Shown: piece after piece, positions 30,995 to 43,370 of the stretch
Layout of the letters: each line of letters opens with the position of its first letter
How positions within the stretch are numbered: the stretch's first letter is position 1
Source: Aphanomyces cochlioides
Lineage: Eukaryota > Oomycota > Saprolegniomycetes > Saprolegniales > Verrucalvaceae
Length of the DNA: 64,000 nucleotides
Direction: 5' to 3'
NCBI GenBank assembly: GCA_019828595.1
Contig: JAHQRK010000047.1
Location: forward strand, 1 to 64,000
Translations under genes and position numbers: made by a program
The notes under the pieces: generated by a model
What the model saw: only the letters and a program-made list of their open reading frames with translations
What the model was told of the DNA's origin: nothing
Database searches by the model: none

Positions 30995-32209
30995 CTAGGC
31001 TGAATTGGTAATCAATTTGGCTTTTCGTTTTCTTGATTCGCTTCGACGTTGGGACTTCGATTTCTTCGGTGTTTGTAAGCTAACACGGCGAATATGTCGG
31101 ATAAAACTGACTCTTGGCATCTGACCCAGGGGGTATACATTTTCATTGTCTTGGATCATACATAGACTTCGGTCTATGCAGCGCTTGTATCGCTTGGCGA
31201 GGACCCAGCAATGGGATGTTGAATCAGTGACAGAAACAACCAAGAATTCTCCGTCAGGCTCATCCAATATCGCTCTACAGATATCACGAATTGGATCACC
31301 CACCGATTGCTTGAGCAGTTGACGGGAGAATATGGCGTCGTTGTAGTGGAATCCATGTGTGTATGCCAGCTTGAGAAAATCATGCATCTTGGAAGGGGGA
31401 ATGCCCGCGTCTTGAGGAACTCCATGGGCCTCTTTGAAACCCGAAATGACTTCTTCGCTGAGCTCAAAATTGGAGACATTCAAATTGGTAGCAACGATTC
31501 GGATTGCAGCCGCAAGACAAGATTTGTCACTGTTGTTGCCAATTTCTAGCCACAGAGGATCCATCGCTCGAAATTCAGCAAGCGTTGGGGCGAGACCAGT
31601 GTTCGTGAGGAAGTGGGCTCCAGCTTGTCGCCATCGTTGGTACATCGCCACGGCTTCTTGACACCCGCTGAGGTCTTTTTCGTCGAACCAGTCTTTGTTG
31701 AGTCCATCCGGGCGTTGAAACTTCCAGTTGACTTGGTATTGAATAGTTGAAATTCGATTTCGCATTGATGCCACTTCGCGGTGGTCATCGATAAACAACA
31801 CTTCATCGATGTCATCATCGTCGGTTGGAATTCGCAGAGTGCGTGGGCGGTTGGTTGGGGCATCAGCCGTTGTCGCATTCGTTTGTGGCCTGGCTGGAAC
31901 AGAAACATCGTCCAATAGATCCATGAGGGATGGTAGCGGAGATCCATTGTCATTGCCCAAGGGGTCAAATTCGCGGGTGCTCGAGTTCAAAATGGACATA
32001 TCAGGAGTAAATTGGTGTTCTTCAGTTGTAACTGGACTTGAAGGACGAGTGTCGGATGATTGCGTCATAGGTACAGAAATCTCAACTCCATCCACTCCCT
32101 CAAGAGTAATCCCTGGAGACATCGAGCTCCCCACACCTCGTGTAGTTATGGGTCTCGACGTCTGCGCGGGGAGTACGCTATCGGCAGTGAAAATCGTTGA
32201 AGCTTCCAT
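30995..32209 (-). CDS. LINE B3 ORF3: chromodomain-like plus putative cysteine protease
   Basis: Same 404-aa protein as B1 ORF3 from ATG 32209, with two substitutions. One is Asp to Asn inside the chromodomain-like loop (PDGLNKDWF) and the other Ser to Thr near the C-terminus. Candidate Cys231, His333 and Asp354 are kept. Confidence 0.75.
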   Translation of the reverse strand: MEASTIFTADSVLPAQTSRPITTRGVGSSMSPGITLEGVDGVEISVPMTQSSDTRPSSPVTTEEHQFTPDMSILNSSTREFDPLGNDNGSPLPSLMDLLDDVSVPARPQTNATTADAPTNRPRTLRIPTDDDDIDEVLFIDDHREVASMRNRISTIQYQVNWKFQRPDGLNKDWFDEKDLSGCQEAVAMYQRWRQAGAHFLTNTGLAPTLAEFRAMDPLWLEIGNNSDKSCLAAAIRIVATNLNVSNFELSEEVISGFKEAHGVPQDAGIPPSKMHDFLKLAYTHGFHYNDAIFSRQLLKQSVGDPIRDICRAILDEPDGEFLVVSVTDSTSHCWVLAKRYKRCIDRSLCMIQDNENVYPLGQMPRVSFIRHIRRVSLQTPKKSKSQRRSESRKRKAKLITNSA

Positions 32210-32422
32210 TGTTGTTGTCTTGGGTAAAATCAAAAGTGAGTCTTGGAGAATTGTTTTGAGATTCTCACTGAACTTATTCTCAGTTGCGACACTTGAGTCA
32301 GGCACGATTTGATTGGGCAGTGAAATGTTTTGCGCGGATCGTGAGTGATGGTCGCCAGGATTCCCAATCAAAAATTCAGCTGGGATACCAAGTCAAGAAT
32401 ACAGCTGGGGCTTGTAATCAAA

Positions 32423-35400
32423 TTACTGGTGTTCAACTCGAAAAGACATGGGATATTTTTCGAATAGCTCGTTGTATCCAGCTTGAGAGAAAAGGACTGA
32501 GACCGCTTCGATGATGTTTCGATAGTCGAAGTCGTCAGGCGAGAGCAAACGAATTGTTCGCCTGATGGAAGCTGTCCAACTGACAAATATAATCTCGTTC
32601 CATAGTAAAATCGGTAGAGGCCTTTTGCCATCGAACTTGGTTGCATTTCTTTGAGTCCATAAGGAGTACGTGATGGAAGCACAAAGGAGGGACCATAATT
32701 TGAATAATGCGTCATGCAGGTGTTTTCCTCGCGTATTGGTCTTGAAGCGACTGATATTCGTGGTGGTTGCCCAATCAAACTTAACACCATAAGCACTCCA
32801 TGCTCGCTCTTGGAACATCCAAACTTGATGTACATGATGACATGTATGGAAGGCATGATGAAAAGTCTCAACATCCGAGCAATCTTCATAGACACAACAA
32901 ATAGCGTCAGGGTTTTGGATCTGCATATAGGAAAACCTCGAGTTGACGGGTAACATCTTCATGTGCAATCGAAACCATACATCGCCTTGAACAGGTGGAG
33001 GTAGATTACACACAGTACGAATGAGACGGATATACTTTGCTATGTCTTTGTCAGTTCTTGTCGTAGTCTTCATAGGATGTATAGCTTCAGTCTGGGGGCG
33101 TGGTAAGCTAAATGCACCACGTTTTTCTTGGGCCACGACTCGAAAGGTAAATCAGCATCCTTGATTCTGGCTGTAAACGGATGTTGACAAGTCGGGACAT
33201 TAGGCAGTGGCGACCCTTGCCGAATGTCAAACGATCGAACAACTTTGTCGAAGATTCGTGTGAGTTGATTGTAAATGTCGGTTGTGCGGGGCAATGTGGC
33301 AAAGTCCATGACTCCGTCCTGGTTTAGACAAACTTGGGCAGCTGGATTGTTCGACGACATTCGGTTCACGAACATGGTCTCTGTTGGCCAAGCACCATGT
33401 GGGGTCAGGAAATCCTTCAGGCATCTGAGACCATTTTTGGCCCCGTGGCGGCACCAGAGACGCATGTCTTCATCTTTCACGACATTTGCTAACATCTTAG
33501 CAGAGCCGAAGTGCATTGCGTCGTAGGCTGTGAGCCATACCGGGAGGTTCAGTACCGTGTCGAGATTTGGAGGCACGCCGATTCGCTTACTCATGTCTGT
33601 GGCTGACCAATGTTTCCAAGTATCAAGCCACAGTGGATGGAGCTCGCGAAGCAAAAGCCACTTGGAGCTTGCATTTGGGTAGTATGAAAGAAAATCGAAT
33701 GGGTGACTGTCTCGGAATAACTGATGTATTGTGCGGCTAAATTGTCGCTGTACAAGTTTCTTCCACACCAGGATTTCACCAGGAGAATCGGCAGACATAA
33801 AGAGCTGTAAACGAAGAAGGCGTTGTGTTCGCAGCCTCGATGCAATGTGGGGGATTCCCAAGCCTAAAGGCTTGTCGTACTGCCACCTTCTATGGATTGA
33901 GGGACGGTAACTCTCATCGAGCTGGGTCTTGCGGCAAAGTATGAACTTGTTTAACATTTGTTGCCACGTAACGACCATAGCAGGAGGCACAGGTACAACG
34001 GCTGTTACATGCCACAACATAGATAGCAACATCGTGGAGGCAATAAGCTTTCGGCCCTGCAATGTCCTTGCTCGTTTACCCCATAGTTGAAAGGACGAGA
34101 TGAATTTGTCGTTGAGTTTTTGAAGTTGGGAGTCAGCCGAAAGTCGATGGCCAAAGAGAATACCAAGATATTTCGTACACTGACCAGTTGGTACGATATT
34201 GAGCAAACCATCTGCTTCGATGTCTTCTTGATCGAGATGGTCGTTGAGAACCAAGGTCATGCACTTGGAACGATTCAGACGGGCCCCTGAAGCCGTGCAA
34301 AACTCTTCCACAATTGCCATTTGCTCCACAGCAGATTGCAGCGAGTTTGATAACAACGTCGAGTCGTCGGCAAAGAATATACTCGTAATAACTGAGTCGT
34401 GGGGGAGAGCGATTCCAAGATGTGGGGACGCTCGGAGCATCTCACCAAGAGGTTCTAGGTATAGGACGAACAGTAGGCATGATAAAGGACAGCCTTGTTT
34501 GACGCCTCGGGTAGGTCGGATCTTAGGGCCAAGCTCGCCATTGAAGATGATCTGGACCAAAGGTGAGTCGTACAAAAGAGCTACCCACGCAATGAAACCA
34601 TCACCAGTGTTGACTTCTCTCAGCACATCAAGCATAAATTCTCGATCCACCATGTCGTACGCTTTCGAAAAGTCAAGGAATGTTGCATAGTAGTCGTGAT
34701 CTTCGTTGGTGCAAAACGTTTGCAAAGTTTGCACAAGCAGGACGTGGTCATGCAGCCGTCGTCCTGGGACAAAGCCAGCTTGACTTGGGTGAATGAGATG
34801 AGGAGCTACTGTAGCCAGGCGATAAGCGAGGGCACGGGATAGTATCTTCACCTCCACTGACATGAGTGCAATAGGTCGGTAGTTTCCAGGATCGCCTCGA
34901 TCACCAGCTTTGAAGAGCAGAGCCACAGCACTACGCCTTTGTTGAAGGAGTAGTTTACCGTGGTGGTGAAGTTGGTAGTTGAAGACCCTGACCAGGATTT
35001 CGGAGAAAGCCTCGGGTGCTACTTGGAAGAAGGCCGCTGGCCATCCATCAGGACCAGGAGACTTGTTTGGACTCATTGTCTTGAGAGCACTACACAGCTC
35101 GGCTGCTGTGATAGGTCTGTCTAGCTCCTCGCGTTGCTCATCATTGAGTTTGCGGGAGATAAACCGTATGACAGCCCTCCGCCTCGCCCGGTTTAGCCGA
35201 GGTTGTTCGCCACGAGTGGTAGTCATTATTGCCTTCCAATGGGCAGTGAATCTCTCTTTGATAGTGGTAGGATCAGACACGGGAATGCCATCGACGTTGA
35301 CCGTCGTGATAGGAACCTTGAGTCCTTGTGGCCTTCGAAAGAAGTGGCTCGTACCGCGTTCGTTGATATTTGCATGAAAATCGAATTGCTGATCCATGCG

Positions 35401-36537
35401 GTATTGGCGATATTCGATTCTTGCGTTTTCCAGCGCCAACCGAGTAGCATCAACGGCAGCCTCGTCGAGCAAGCCAGCTTCGTATGATCGTTGTGCAGAT
35501 ATATGTCTCAGTTTTAGGCTTTTGAGCTCGTGTTGCATGGATTGGAGGTGGTGGCGATGACATTGTTGTAAACGTCGTTTGATTCGCTTAAGCCACCCAT
35601 ACCAGACGGCTCCCATGTTTGTCGATTCGTCCGCACGCATCTCAGAGAGGAGGTGTGATGCCTCTTCTCGTATGGCTTTGATGACGAGCGGGTCTTTGAG
35701 TAGCTCTCTCGGCAGCCTCCAGTAGCCACGGGTCGTGGGTGTATGACTTGTAGAGAGAACGACAGTGTGCTCCAAGTGATCTCCGGCAAAGCTGTTAGTG
35801 GCATATTTTGAGCTTTGGTAGGATTGGGCAACTAAATCTTGGTCAATGAACCAGTAGTCCAGACGATTGCTTCGTCCTGGACCGCTTGCCAGTCTTTCGT
35901 GAGGGTGGTGTAGGCGCCACGCGTCGATGACTCCTAGTTGTGACAGCCAGGCAAGACATTCGACTTTTCCAAAGGTGTGATCTTGCCGTGGTTTGGAAGC
36001 ATCGAGGTGTTCGTTGACAGGAAGGTTAAAATCTCCCCCAACCAGGTGTACACTGTTAGCTTCAAAAGCGCGAGGGAGACTGTCAAAGAAACTAGCCCGA
36101 TGTTGAGGGGTAACTGGCGCGTAAATGTTGTGGATGTAGACTGGGGTTTCATCCCAGTACGTTTTGATCACAATATAACGGCCAGGGATATCGTGTTGTG
36201 ATAAGTGCACCAGGCTTGAGAATCCAGGCATCGATTCGTGAAAGTATGATGCAACGCCACATCGACGGTTGTTCAAATTGTCCGTGCGGGTTGTTCGTAA
36301 GTCGTTGGTAAAAAGTTTGTACTTGCTAACACCCACTTCGTTGTCGAGGTGAGTGTGGAAAGTGTCAAGATGTTTTGCGTTGTTGAGTTTCGTTTCTTGA
36401 AAGAGAACAGCTTGTGTCGGTTTCCGAAGACGCCGTGCAACAAGATGTCCGTTTTCTTTCAGCCCATTGAGGTTGCTCGTCGTCACTTCAAGTATGGGGA
36501 GCTTGACAAAATGACCAGCCGCGACCACTTTAGCCAC
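32423..36537 (-). pseudogene. LINE B3 ORF2: endonuclease-reverse transcriptase, C-terminally frameshifted
   Basis: Same architecture as B2 ORF2 and the same single-G loss, near 33094. The endonuclease and reverse transcriptase (FADDSTLL included) are in frame, but the C-terminal knuckle region is not. The long frame ends at 33070; the remainder reads to 32423. Sharing this exact lesion with B2 shows common descent of the two copies. Confidence 0.9.
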
Positions 36538-38995
36538 GGGAAGCGATCGTTGTGAGATCCGCTAGGTCGCCGTGAATTAAAGTAGGTTCGCTTGGGTGAA
36601 ACATGACTTGATTGTGGAGAGTGATATCCAAATCGTTGCTTTCGTGTAGTTGAAGGATTTTTGTCATGATGTGACACATCGATTCTCCGTCGCCAGTGTA
36701 CATGAATTCCATTCTGTTCCATATGTGGAGGCCAAGGTCGGTGTACATCAGGAGTGACATGAGCGTTTCGGAGGATAGACTGCGTTTACCAAGGCGAGAG
36801 GGTAACGCTGTCACTGGACTTTTTGTTGAGGCCAAAATTGCCGCATCGCTATTGAAATATAGTGGAGCATGAACTGCCATCAATACTTCTGCAATGGCCA
36901 GCACTTCTTCGACTTCAACTCTGTTGAGGACGATGTCATCATCGGTGATGATTGCCTCGATGAGTGGGAGGTTGTTGACCATCTTCTGGTCACTGAACAC
37001 CGAGATCACGTGGTCGTGAGTGATTGGAGTGCCGAATGTTGCCTCGTAGAGCTGACCAAAAGATTTTGTGCCACCACCAGACGCTCTTAGCCAACGATTA
37101 AGCAGTCGAAGACGAACAAAGTATTCGAAGCTGTCACGATTGGAGACAAAAATTTGGTGCAGTTGCAGTCCAAATTCGATTGGCGCACGTTCTAGATGGA
37201 TGCAGATCGTGTCAACACGCCCGTCCGTAATCAATTTCAATAAGTTGAAGGAATCGTGCGCTAACGCTTCCTTAACTTGGGCCGGGATATGTTGTGGTGC
37301 GTTTTGAGCCTTGGTGTCAAGGTCGTTGAGCTCGGCAAGTATGGCATCGAGAGACTTCTCAAACCTTTGGATTGAGCCCTCGTGGGGTTTGATCCCGCTA
37401 ATGAACTCTTCAGCGGCAACGTGCACCTTGTCACCAGATTTGAGTGTCAGCTTTGGAACAATTACTTTGACAGTGGTGTTGCCAACTGTCGTTTCGTGTT
37501 CCTCGGGCTCAACATTAGCGCGTTCGTCCAGAGCCGCAAACATGTTCGGGGAGATCCAAGGACGATCAGGAGCTGGGATTGAGCCAGCGGAGATTGGGGT
37601 TTTCTTTCTTTTGCCTGTAGTTTGAACTTCAGTCCATTCCTTGTTGCTGTCTCGGGTCGTTTTCTGCCGTTTGGCAGTGGATGTCGAGACAGCGGCGTCT
37701 CCCCGTGGGCGGTGAGGGGTTGCGTGAAGTCCATGTTGGGTGGCGATTACATCGAGGTCAAGGCGCGCGAGCTTCTTGTCACGGTAAAACCATCCTTGAC
37801 CAAACACGCGGAGGCACCGACCCTTGAAAATGAATTCTTCAATTGATCGACCGTCATTGTGCATAGATTCGGGTATAGCTGTCCCTTCAAAATACAAGCG
37901 ATAACGAGAGCTAGCCAAGCCAGTCGTCGAGGAAACTGTGGAGTATGAGCCCCACAAAAAGCGCGGCTCAAGCTTTGACATGATGCTGAACATGAGACGT
38001 TCTTCATCCTGTCCTTGGAGACCAGATGGGATATCGATGAAATATCCATCAAGTATATGGGGCTCAGTCATGACAAATCTCTGAGAGCTGCCATCCTTTG
38101 CCACTTGGATCTTGAGAGAGACTCCACGCAGCTTTTTAAGAGCATCTTCAGAGGCTATGCCCCACTTGAGAAGACGATTGGAGACATCTTTCTCGCACTT
38201 GATGACATCGACAAATGCATCGTCCAAATCAAGCGCTTGGTTGTCAAACAATAGAGATGTCATTGCCTTGGAGATGTCGATGTATTTGGTGTATTGGCCA
38301 GTGGACATTTGTAGCCAGCCAACAACATCTCTGGGGGAATGTTTTTGGATGGGCAAAGTGTCGTCAAACGTGAGAGATCCTGTCGCGCGTTTTTGCAACA
38401 AGGACGCCAGCTCGGCCATAGTTGGTCGATAATGGCCGACGTCACTGTTCCGCTGAGCCTTGGCAGATTTAGCTCTCTGCTTGGCTTGGAATTCCCACAC
38501 GCATTCGTTTGGCTTTTTGGTCGAGGTGTTCGACTCGGGTGGTATTGGCACGGAGCGTGTTGTAGCAGGAGGCGAGGCATCGATTTGAGCTTCAGGCTCC
38601 ATTTCCACATCAACATTGGTGTCGCGAATCGATTGGTCTTCAGAGCGCGGCTCCAGCTCAGTGGCTTGAGTAATCGGTGGGGTATGTGGTTGGTTGTTGT
38701 TGGAGATATCCTCTATGTCTTCATCAGGCATCGGAGAAACATTATCCTTGTTGACAGTTTTGTCGCTGGTACGAGCGCTTGGTAATGGCACGCGACCACC
38801 GAGTGTAGCAAGACGTATGGGCGGTTGAGCAGCAGGCGGAGTTTTGTCGATGATTGAGTCAGGTTCATCGTCATCATCATCGTCAACAATCACCTCCATG
38901 ATACTAGAAGCGTCCGAGGTATTGCGAAAGGGAGAGACAGAAAAAGCTGAGGGCTTGTGTGCATGAGCACGGCTGGAAGAGCGGGTAGTCGCCAT
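36530..38995 (-). CDS. LINE B3 ORF1, RNA-binding-like protein, 821 aa
   Basis: Intact frame from ATG 38995 to TAA 36530; as far as I can compare it is the same protein as B1 ORF1. The frame stays open upstream through the 5' UTR into the antisense tRNA stub, but without an ATG there. Domains are as in B1. Confidence 0.85.
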   Translation of the reverse strand: MATTRSSSRAHAHKPSAFSVSPFRNTSDASSIMEVIVDDDDDDEPDSIIDKTPPAAQPPIRLATLGGRVPLPSARTSDKTVNKDNVSPMPDEDIEDISNNNQPHTPPITQATELEPRSEDQSIRDTNVDVEMEPEAQIDASPPATTRSVPIPPESNTSTKKPNECVWEFQAKQRAKSAKAQRNSDVGHYRPTMAELASLLQKRATGSLTFDDTLPIQKHSPRDVVGWLQMSTGQYTKYIDISKAMTSLLFDNQALDLDDAFVDVIKCEKDVSNRLLKWGIASEDALKKLRGVSLKIQVAKDGSSQRFVMTEPHILDGYFIDIPSGLQGQDEERLMFSIMSKLEPRFLWGSYSTVSSTTGLASSRYRLYFEGTAIPESMHNDGRSIEEFIFKGRCLRVFGQGWFYRDKKLARLDLDVIATQHGLHATPHRPRGDAAVSTSTAKRQKTTRDSNKEWTEVQTTGKRKKTPISAGSIPAPDRPWISPNMFAALDERANVEPEEHETTVGNTTVKVIVPKLTLKSGDKVHVAAEEFISGIKPHEGSIQRFEKSLDAILAELNDLDTKAQNAPQHIPAQVKEALAHDSFNLLKLITDGRVDTICIHLERAPIEFGLQLHQIFVSNRDSFEYFVRLRLLNRWLRASGGGTKSFGQLYEATFGTPITHDHVISVFSDQKMVNNLPLIEAIITDDDIVLNRVEVEEVLAIAEVLMAVHAPLYFNSDAAILASTKSPVTALPSRLGKRSLSSETLMSLLMYTDLGLHIWNRMEFMYTGDGESMCHIMTKILQLHESNDLDITLHNQVMFHPSEPTLIHGDLADLTTIASRG

Positions 38996-39045
38996 GTTGT
39001 CAGTTTTGGACAGTGGTACTGCGGGGTAGCTGGCAAATTGGAAAC

Positions 39046-39060
39046 TCCGGTCATAGCTCA
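39046..39060 (+). repeat. 15-bp target-site copy between B3 and A1
   Basis: Serves as right duplication of B3 and left duplication of A1, so two different families used the same nucleotide position. Confidence 0.92.
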
Positions 39061-39139
39061 CTGCAATGGGGAGGTATATTAATAGACTTTCAATATCTAC
39101 TAATACTAATATTGCCTACTAACGGCTCATCCCACTTCC
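39061..39139 (-). other. Structured 3' end of family A RNA (three-helix fold)
   Basis: On the minus strand AGUGGG pairs with CCCAUU (one G-U) to close GCC-GUUAGUA-GGC and an 11-bp stem GUAUUAGUAGA/UCUAUUAAUAU with G-U pairs. The core GGGAUGAGCC...GGCAAUAUUAG is shared with family B while the loops differ. Other copies are at 17057-17135, 17545-17623, 48778-48856 and 56118-56196. Confidence 0.7.
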
Positions 39140-39216
39140 AAATGCTTCAGCAGATTTTCTACCTTGGGCTTTGGAGTACAGCGATTTTTGACTTTTGAAT
39201 AAATACTTGGGGCTTG

Positions 39217-42200
39217 TTAATTTGGGGTTGAAGGTTGGAGCGCGAGCAAAGTCGGGTACTTGGCTACCAGTGGGCGATAGACAGGTTGTCTATGCAAAGT
39301 ATTGATTGCTGAAATTGCTTCCACTCGTTGAGGGCTGTCAACTTCTTGGAGGCGAAGCCATCTGCGGATCGATGCATGCCATCGGATGAAGCTGACTTCT
39401 TGCCAAATTTCTGGCGGAGGCGGCTCCTTCGATTCGAACTTGGCGGCGTTGTGCGTTGTCCAAATATAGTGAAGGTTGGAAGCACACAGAAGAGCCCAGA
39501 GCACAAACAGTATGTCTTGAAGCTGGCTACCGCGTTCGTTGACTTGAAAGCGGTCGATGTTGGTGATGGCAGTCCAATCGAAATTGACACCGAAGCATCG
39601 CCAAGCGGTCGCGTGAAAACGCCAAAGGGGATACACGCGAGAGCAGGTGTGGAAGGCGTGGTGTTGGTTCTCCGGTGCGTCGCAATTGGTATAGACACAG
39701 CAAATTACGTCTGGCTGCTGAGGTTGCAAGTAGAACAAGCGCGAGTTGACAGGCAGCATGTTGAACAACAGTCGAAACCAAACGTCGCCATGGAGGGGAG
39801 GCGGCCAACGGCATGTTTTGCGGATGAGTCGCACGTAGGTCGCAATATCTTGTTGCTCGACGCGGGACGATGTCGCCACTGGGTGCGGTTTTCCATCCGA
39901 AGGGGCGTGATGCGCCAAACGTGATACGAGTCGCTTGGGCCAACGCTCGAAGGATAGCAATTGATCTTTGAAAAGTGCCTTGAAAGGGTGACTTGTTGTA
40001 TCGATATCGGTCAAAGCAGTTCCAGTTCGAACGCCAGACGTGCGGAGGACTTGGTCGAATATCTTGGTGAGGTGGCTATAAACTTGACCAGCACGTTCGG
40101 GTGCTGCAAATCCCATCGCGCCGTTCGCTTGTAACGTCACTTGTGCCGCACGGTTGTTGGATGACAGTCGATCAATAAACGCAGCTCTTGTAGGCCATGT
40201 CCCTTGCCGTGTCAAGAAGTCTTTGAGGCAGTGGAAACCGTTTTGAGACGCATGTCTACACCATCGACGACACAGAGCAGTCTTCACGACATTTGATGTA
40301 GCACCCGCAGGACCAACTTGCAGAGCGGGGTAGGATGTCAGCCACACGGGGAGGTTCAAAAGTTCTTCGAGGCTTGGTGGCGAAGCGGTTCGCTTGGCCA
40401 TAGGTGTGGCGGCCCATTGATGCCAAATGTCGTGCCAAAGAGGATGCAGCTCCCACAAAAACAACCACTTGGAGCTGTGGTTGGGGAAGTACGTGAGAAA
40501 GTCGAACGGGTGGGTGTCGCGATACAGCTTGTTCATGACACGGGAAAATTGTCTCTTGACAAGCAACTTCCATGGGGCAAATGTGTTGGGTGAATTGGGC
40601 TGCATCAAGAGTTGGAGCCGCAGCAGTCGCTGAGTCCGAAGCTTCGAAGCCACATGCGGAATACCGAGGCCGAGTTTTTGATCGAACTGCCACTTGCGGC
40701 AAATAGTTGAGCGATGATGGTCGGTGATTTGCGTCTTCCGACCAAGGATGTACTTGTTGACCATTCTTTGCCAAACGGCAACCATCGTTGGAGGCACATA
40801 CACTGCAGCCGTGACATGCCATAACAACGACAACAACATGGTCGATACGATGAGTTTGCGGCCTTGGAGGGTTCGCGCACGACTTCCCCACGTTTGAAAC
40901 GCAGCCAGAAACTTGTCGTTCAGTTGCTGGACTTGAAAATCGCGCGGCAGTCGGTGGCCAAAGAGAATACCAAGGTATTTCACTGGCTTCTCGCTCGGCA
41001 AGACGTTCAAGAGGCCACCATCGTCGATGTCTTCGATATCGAGATTGTTGTTGAGCGCCAAAGTCATGCACTTGGCAACGTTGAGACGAGCTCCAGACAC
41101 AGAGCAAAAGTCTTCGACAATTGCCATTTGCTCGACCGCCGCTTGGAGGGATGACGAGAGTAGAGTCGTGTCGTCGGCAAAGTAGATGCTCGTCAGTGAG
41201 TCTCCATTTGGAAGGGGAATACCAAAATCAGGAGATCCGCGTAGCATTTCGCCGAGTGGCTCGAGGTAAAGTACGAAGAGCATGCACGATAGGGGGCAAC
41301 CTTGCTTGACTCCGCGGGTAGGCCGTATGGTTGGGCCAAGACCGTCGTTGAAAATGATCTGGACCAGAGGCGTATTGTAAAGCAACTGAACCCAAGACAC
41401 AAATGTGGGACCGATGTTCATCTCCTTGAGTACGTCGAAGAGAAAGCCTTGGTCAACCATATCGTATGCCTTGGAAAAGTCGAGAAGCGTCGCGTAGTAG
41501 TCGTGGTCTTCATTGGTACAGAAAGTCTGCAATGCTTGTACCAGCATCACGTGGTCGTGCAAGCGACGGCCAGGGACAAAACCAGCTTGGCTTGGGTGAG
41601 CGAGGTATGGGGCAACTTGTGCAAGACGGTAGGCCAGCGCCCGCGATAGAATCTTGACTTCAACCGACATGAGAGTAATCGGCCGATAGTTGCCAGGGTC
41701 GCCTCTGTCTCCAGCCTTGAACAAGAGCGCCACTGCACTTCGGCGTTGTTGGAGCAGGAGGTGACCGTGATGGGTGAGTTGGTAGTTGAACACCTTGAGC
41801 AGGATTTGGGCGAATACGTCCGGGGAGACTTGAAAGAAAGCTGCAGGCCAGCCGTCTGAACCAGGAGACTTGTTCGGGTTCATAGACTTGAGCGCGCCGC
41901 ACAGGTCTTCCGCCGTGAGAGGACTTTCCAGAGCGTCGCGCTGTTCTTGAGTGAGACGTCGAGTAATGGCTCGAATGATAGCTCGGCGACGGGCCCGATT
42001 CAACGGTGGTTGGTCTCTTGGAGTGACCATGATGTTTTTCCAATGAGACGTAAAACCAGCCTTGACTTCAGACGGGTCAGTCGACGTTACACCGTTGATT
42101 GTCACGGACGAGAGCGGCACTTTGATCCCCTTGGGTCGACGAAAAAAGTGACTGGTACCTCGCTCGTTGACGTTGGCGTGAAAGTCGAATTGCTGATCCA

Positions 42201-43370
42201 GGTTGAACTGTCGGTACTCGCTGCGGGCAGTGTCAAGGGCTTGACGGGCGGTATTAACAATGGATGTCTCAACGAGTCCCATGTCGAATGCTCGGCGGGA
42301 AGTAAGCCACTTCATCTTGAGGCTGTTGAGTGTGTACTTCATCGAGTCAATGTACTGGCGATGACTGACTTGGAGACGCTTCTTCATTCTCTTCAACCAG
42401 CCGTACCACTTTGCGCCAAAGTTTTGAGTGTCGTCTGCGCGCATCTCGTCCAAAAGTTGATTGGCTTCGGCCTTGATCGCTGCGACTACTTGAGGGTTCT
42501 TTAAGAGCTCACGGGGAGGCGCCAGTAACTTCGGTCGGGAGCTCGCTGCTCGCAGGAGAGGACCACTTTGTGTTCCATGTGGTCGCCTGCAAAGCTGCTT
42601 GGGGAATAGCTTGAACGTGCGTACGTTTGAGCGACGATATCTTGGTCCACAAACAGGTAGTCGAGGCGGTTGCTTCGACCAGGGCCGCTGTAAACGCGCT
42701 CGTTGGGGTGGTGCATCCTCCACGCATCGATAACACCAAGTGCTGAAAGCCAGGCAATGCATTCCGCCTTACCAGCGTTGTGGTCTTGGCGAGGTCGAGT
42801 CGCGTCCAGATGCTCCTCCAGGGGTAAGTTGAAATCTCCTCCGACAAAGTGAATGCTGTCGTCTTCAAAGTCGCGAGGCAGATCGTCGAAAAACGGTGCT
42901 CGAGAGTGAGCGATAACCGGGGCATAGACGTTGTGAAAGTACACAGGAACGCCGTCCCACTGAGTTCGAACAACCATGTATCTTCCAGGTCGGTCATGGG
43001 TGGTCAAGTGTTGCAGGTCGAGGAATCCAGGCATGGATCCATGGAAATACGATGCCACACCGCAGCGCCGATTGTTGAGTGAGTCGACGCGATCAGTGCG
43101 GAGATCGTTGGTGAAGAGCTTGTATTTGCCAACGCCTACTTCGTTGTTGAGGTGGAGTTGGAAGGTTTCGAGATGTTTGATGTTATTGATTTTGGTTTCT
43201 TGAAAGAAAACGGCTTGGGTCGGAATTTGGAGTCGCCGCGCCACAAGATGTCCGTTGTCTTTCAGCCCATTGAGGTTGGCAGTGGTCAGTTCGAGTATGG
43301 GGAACTTGGTGAAGAGACCGGCCGCGACCACCTTAGCCACGGAACGCGACAGACGTTGCGTTCGCAACAT
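39217..43370 (-). pseudogene. LINE A1 ORF2: endonuclease-reverse transcriptase, frameshifted
   Basis: The endonuclease frame starts at ATG 43370 (MLRTQRLSRSVAKVV) and runs to 42501. A four-G run near 42514, where A2 has five, shifts the frame at about residue 286, between endonuclease and reverse transcriptase. The reverse transcriptase half (SPGSDGWP, FSKAYD, FADDTTLL, CCHC knuckle) continues in another frame to 39217. In the second half Leu replaces Phe in LLDFSKAYD, one residue before the catalytic Asp. The copy is probably inactive. Confidence 0.9.

Larger units (their letters stand above)
30917..39045 (-). mobile_element. LINE family B copy B3, full length, 8129 bp
   Basis: Third full B copy, with three ORFs and exact target duplications. 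It shares the ORF2 frameshift of B2. Its 5' end abuts the 15-bp stub that begins A1, so A1 was inserted in the tRNA gene that B3 had rebuilt. The 3' structure is 30917-30989 and the conserved 5' block 39012-39045. Confidence 0.95.
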
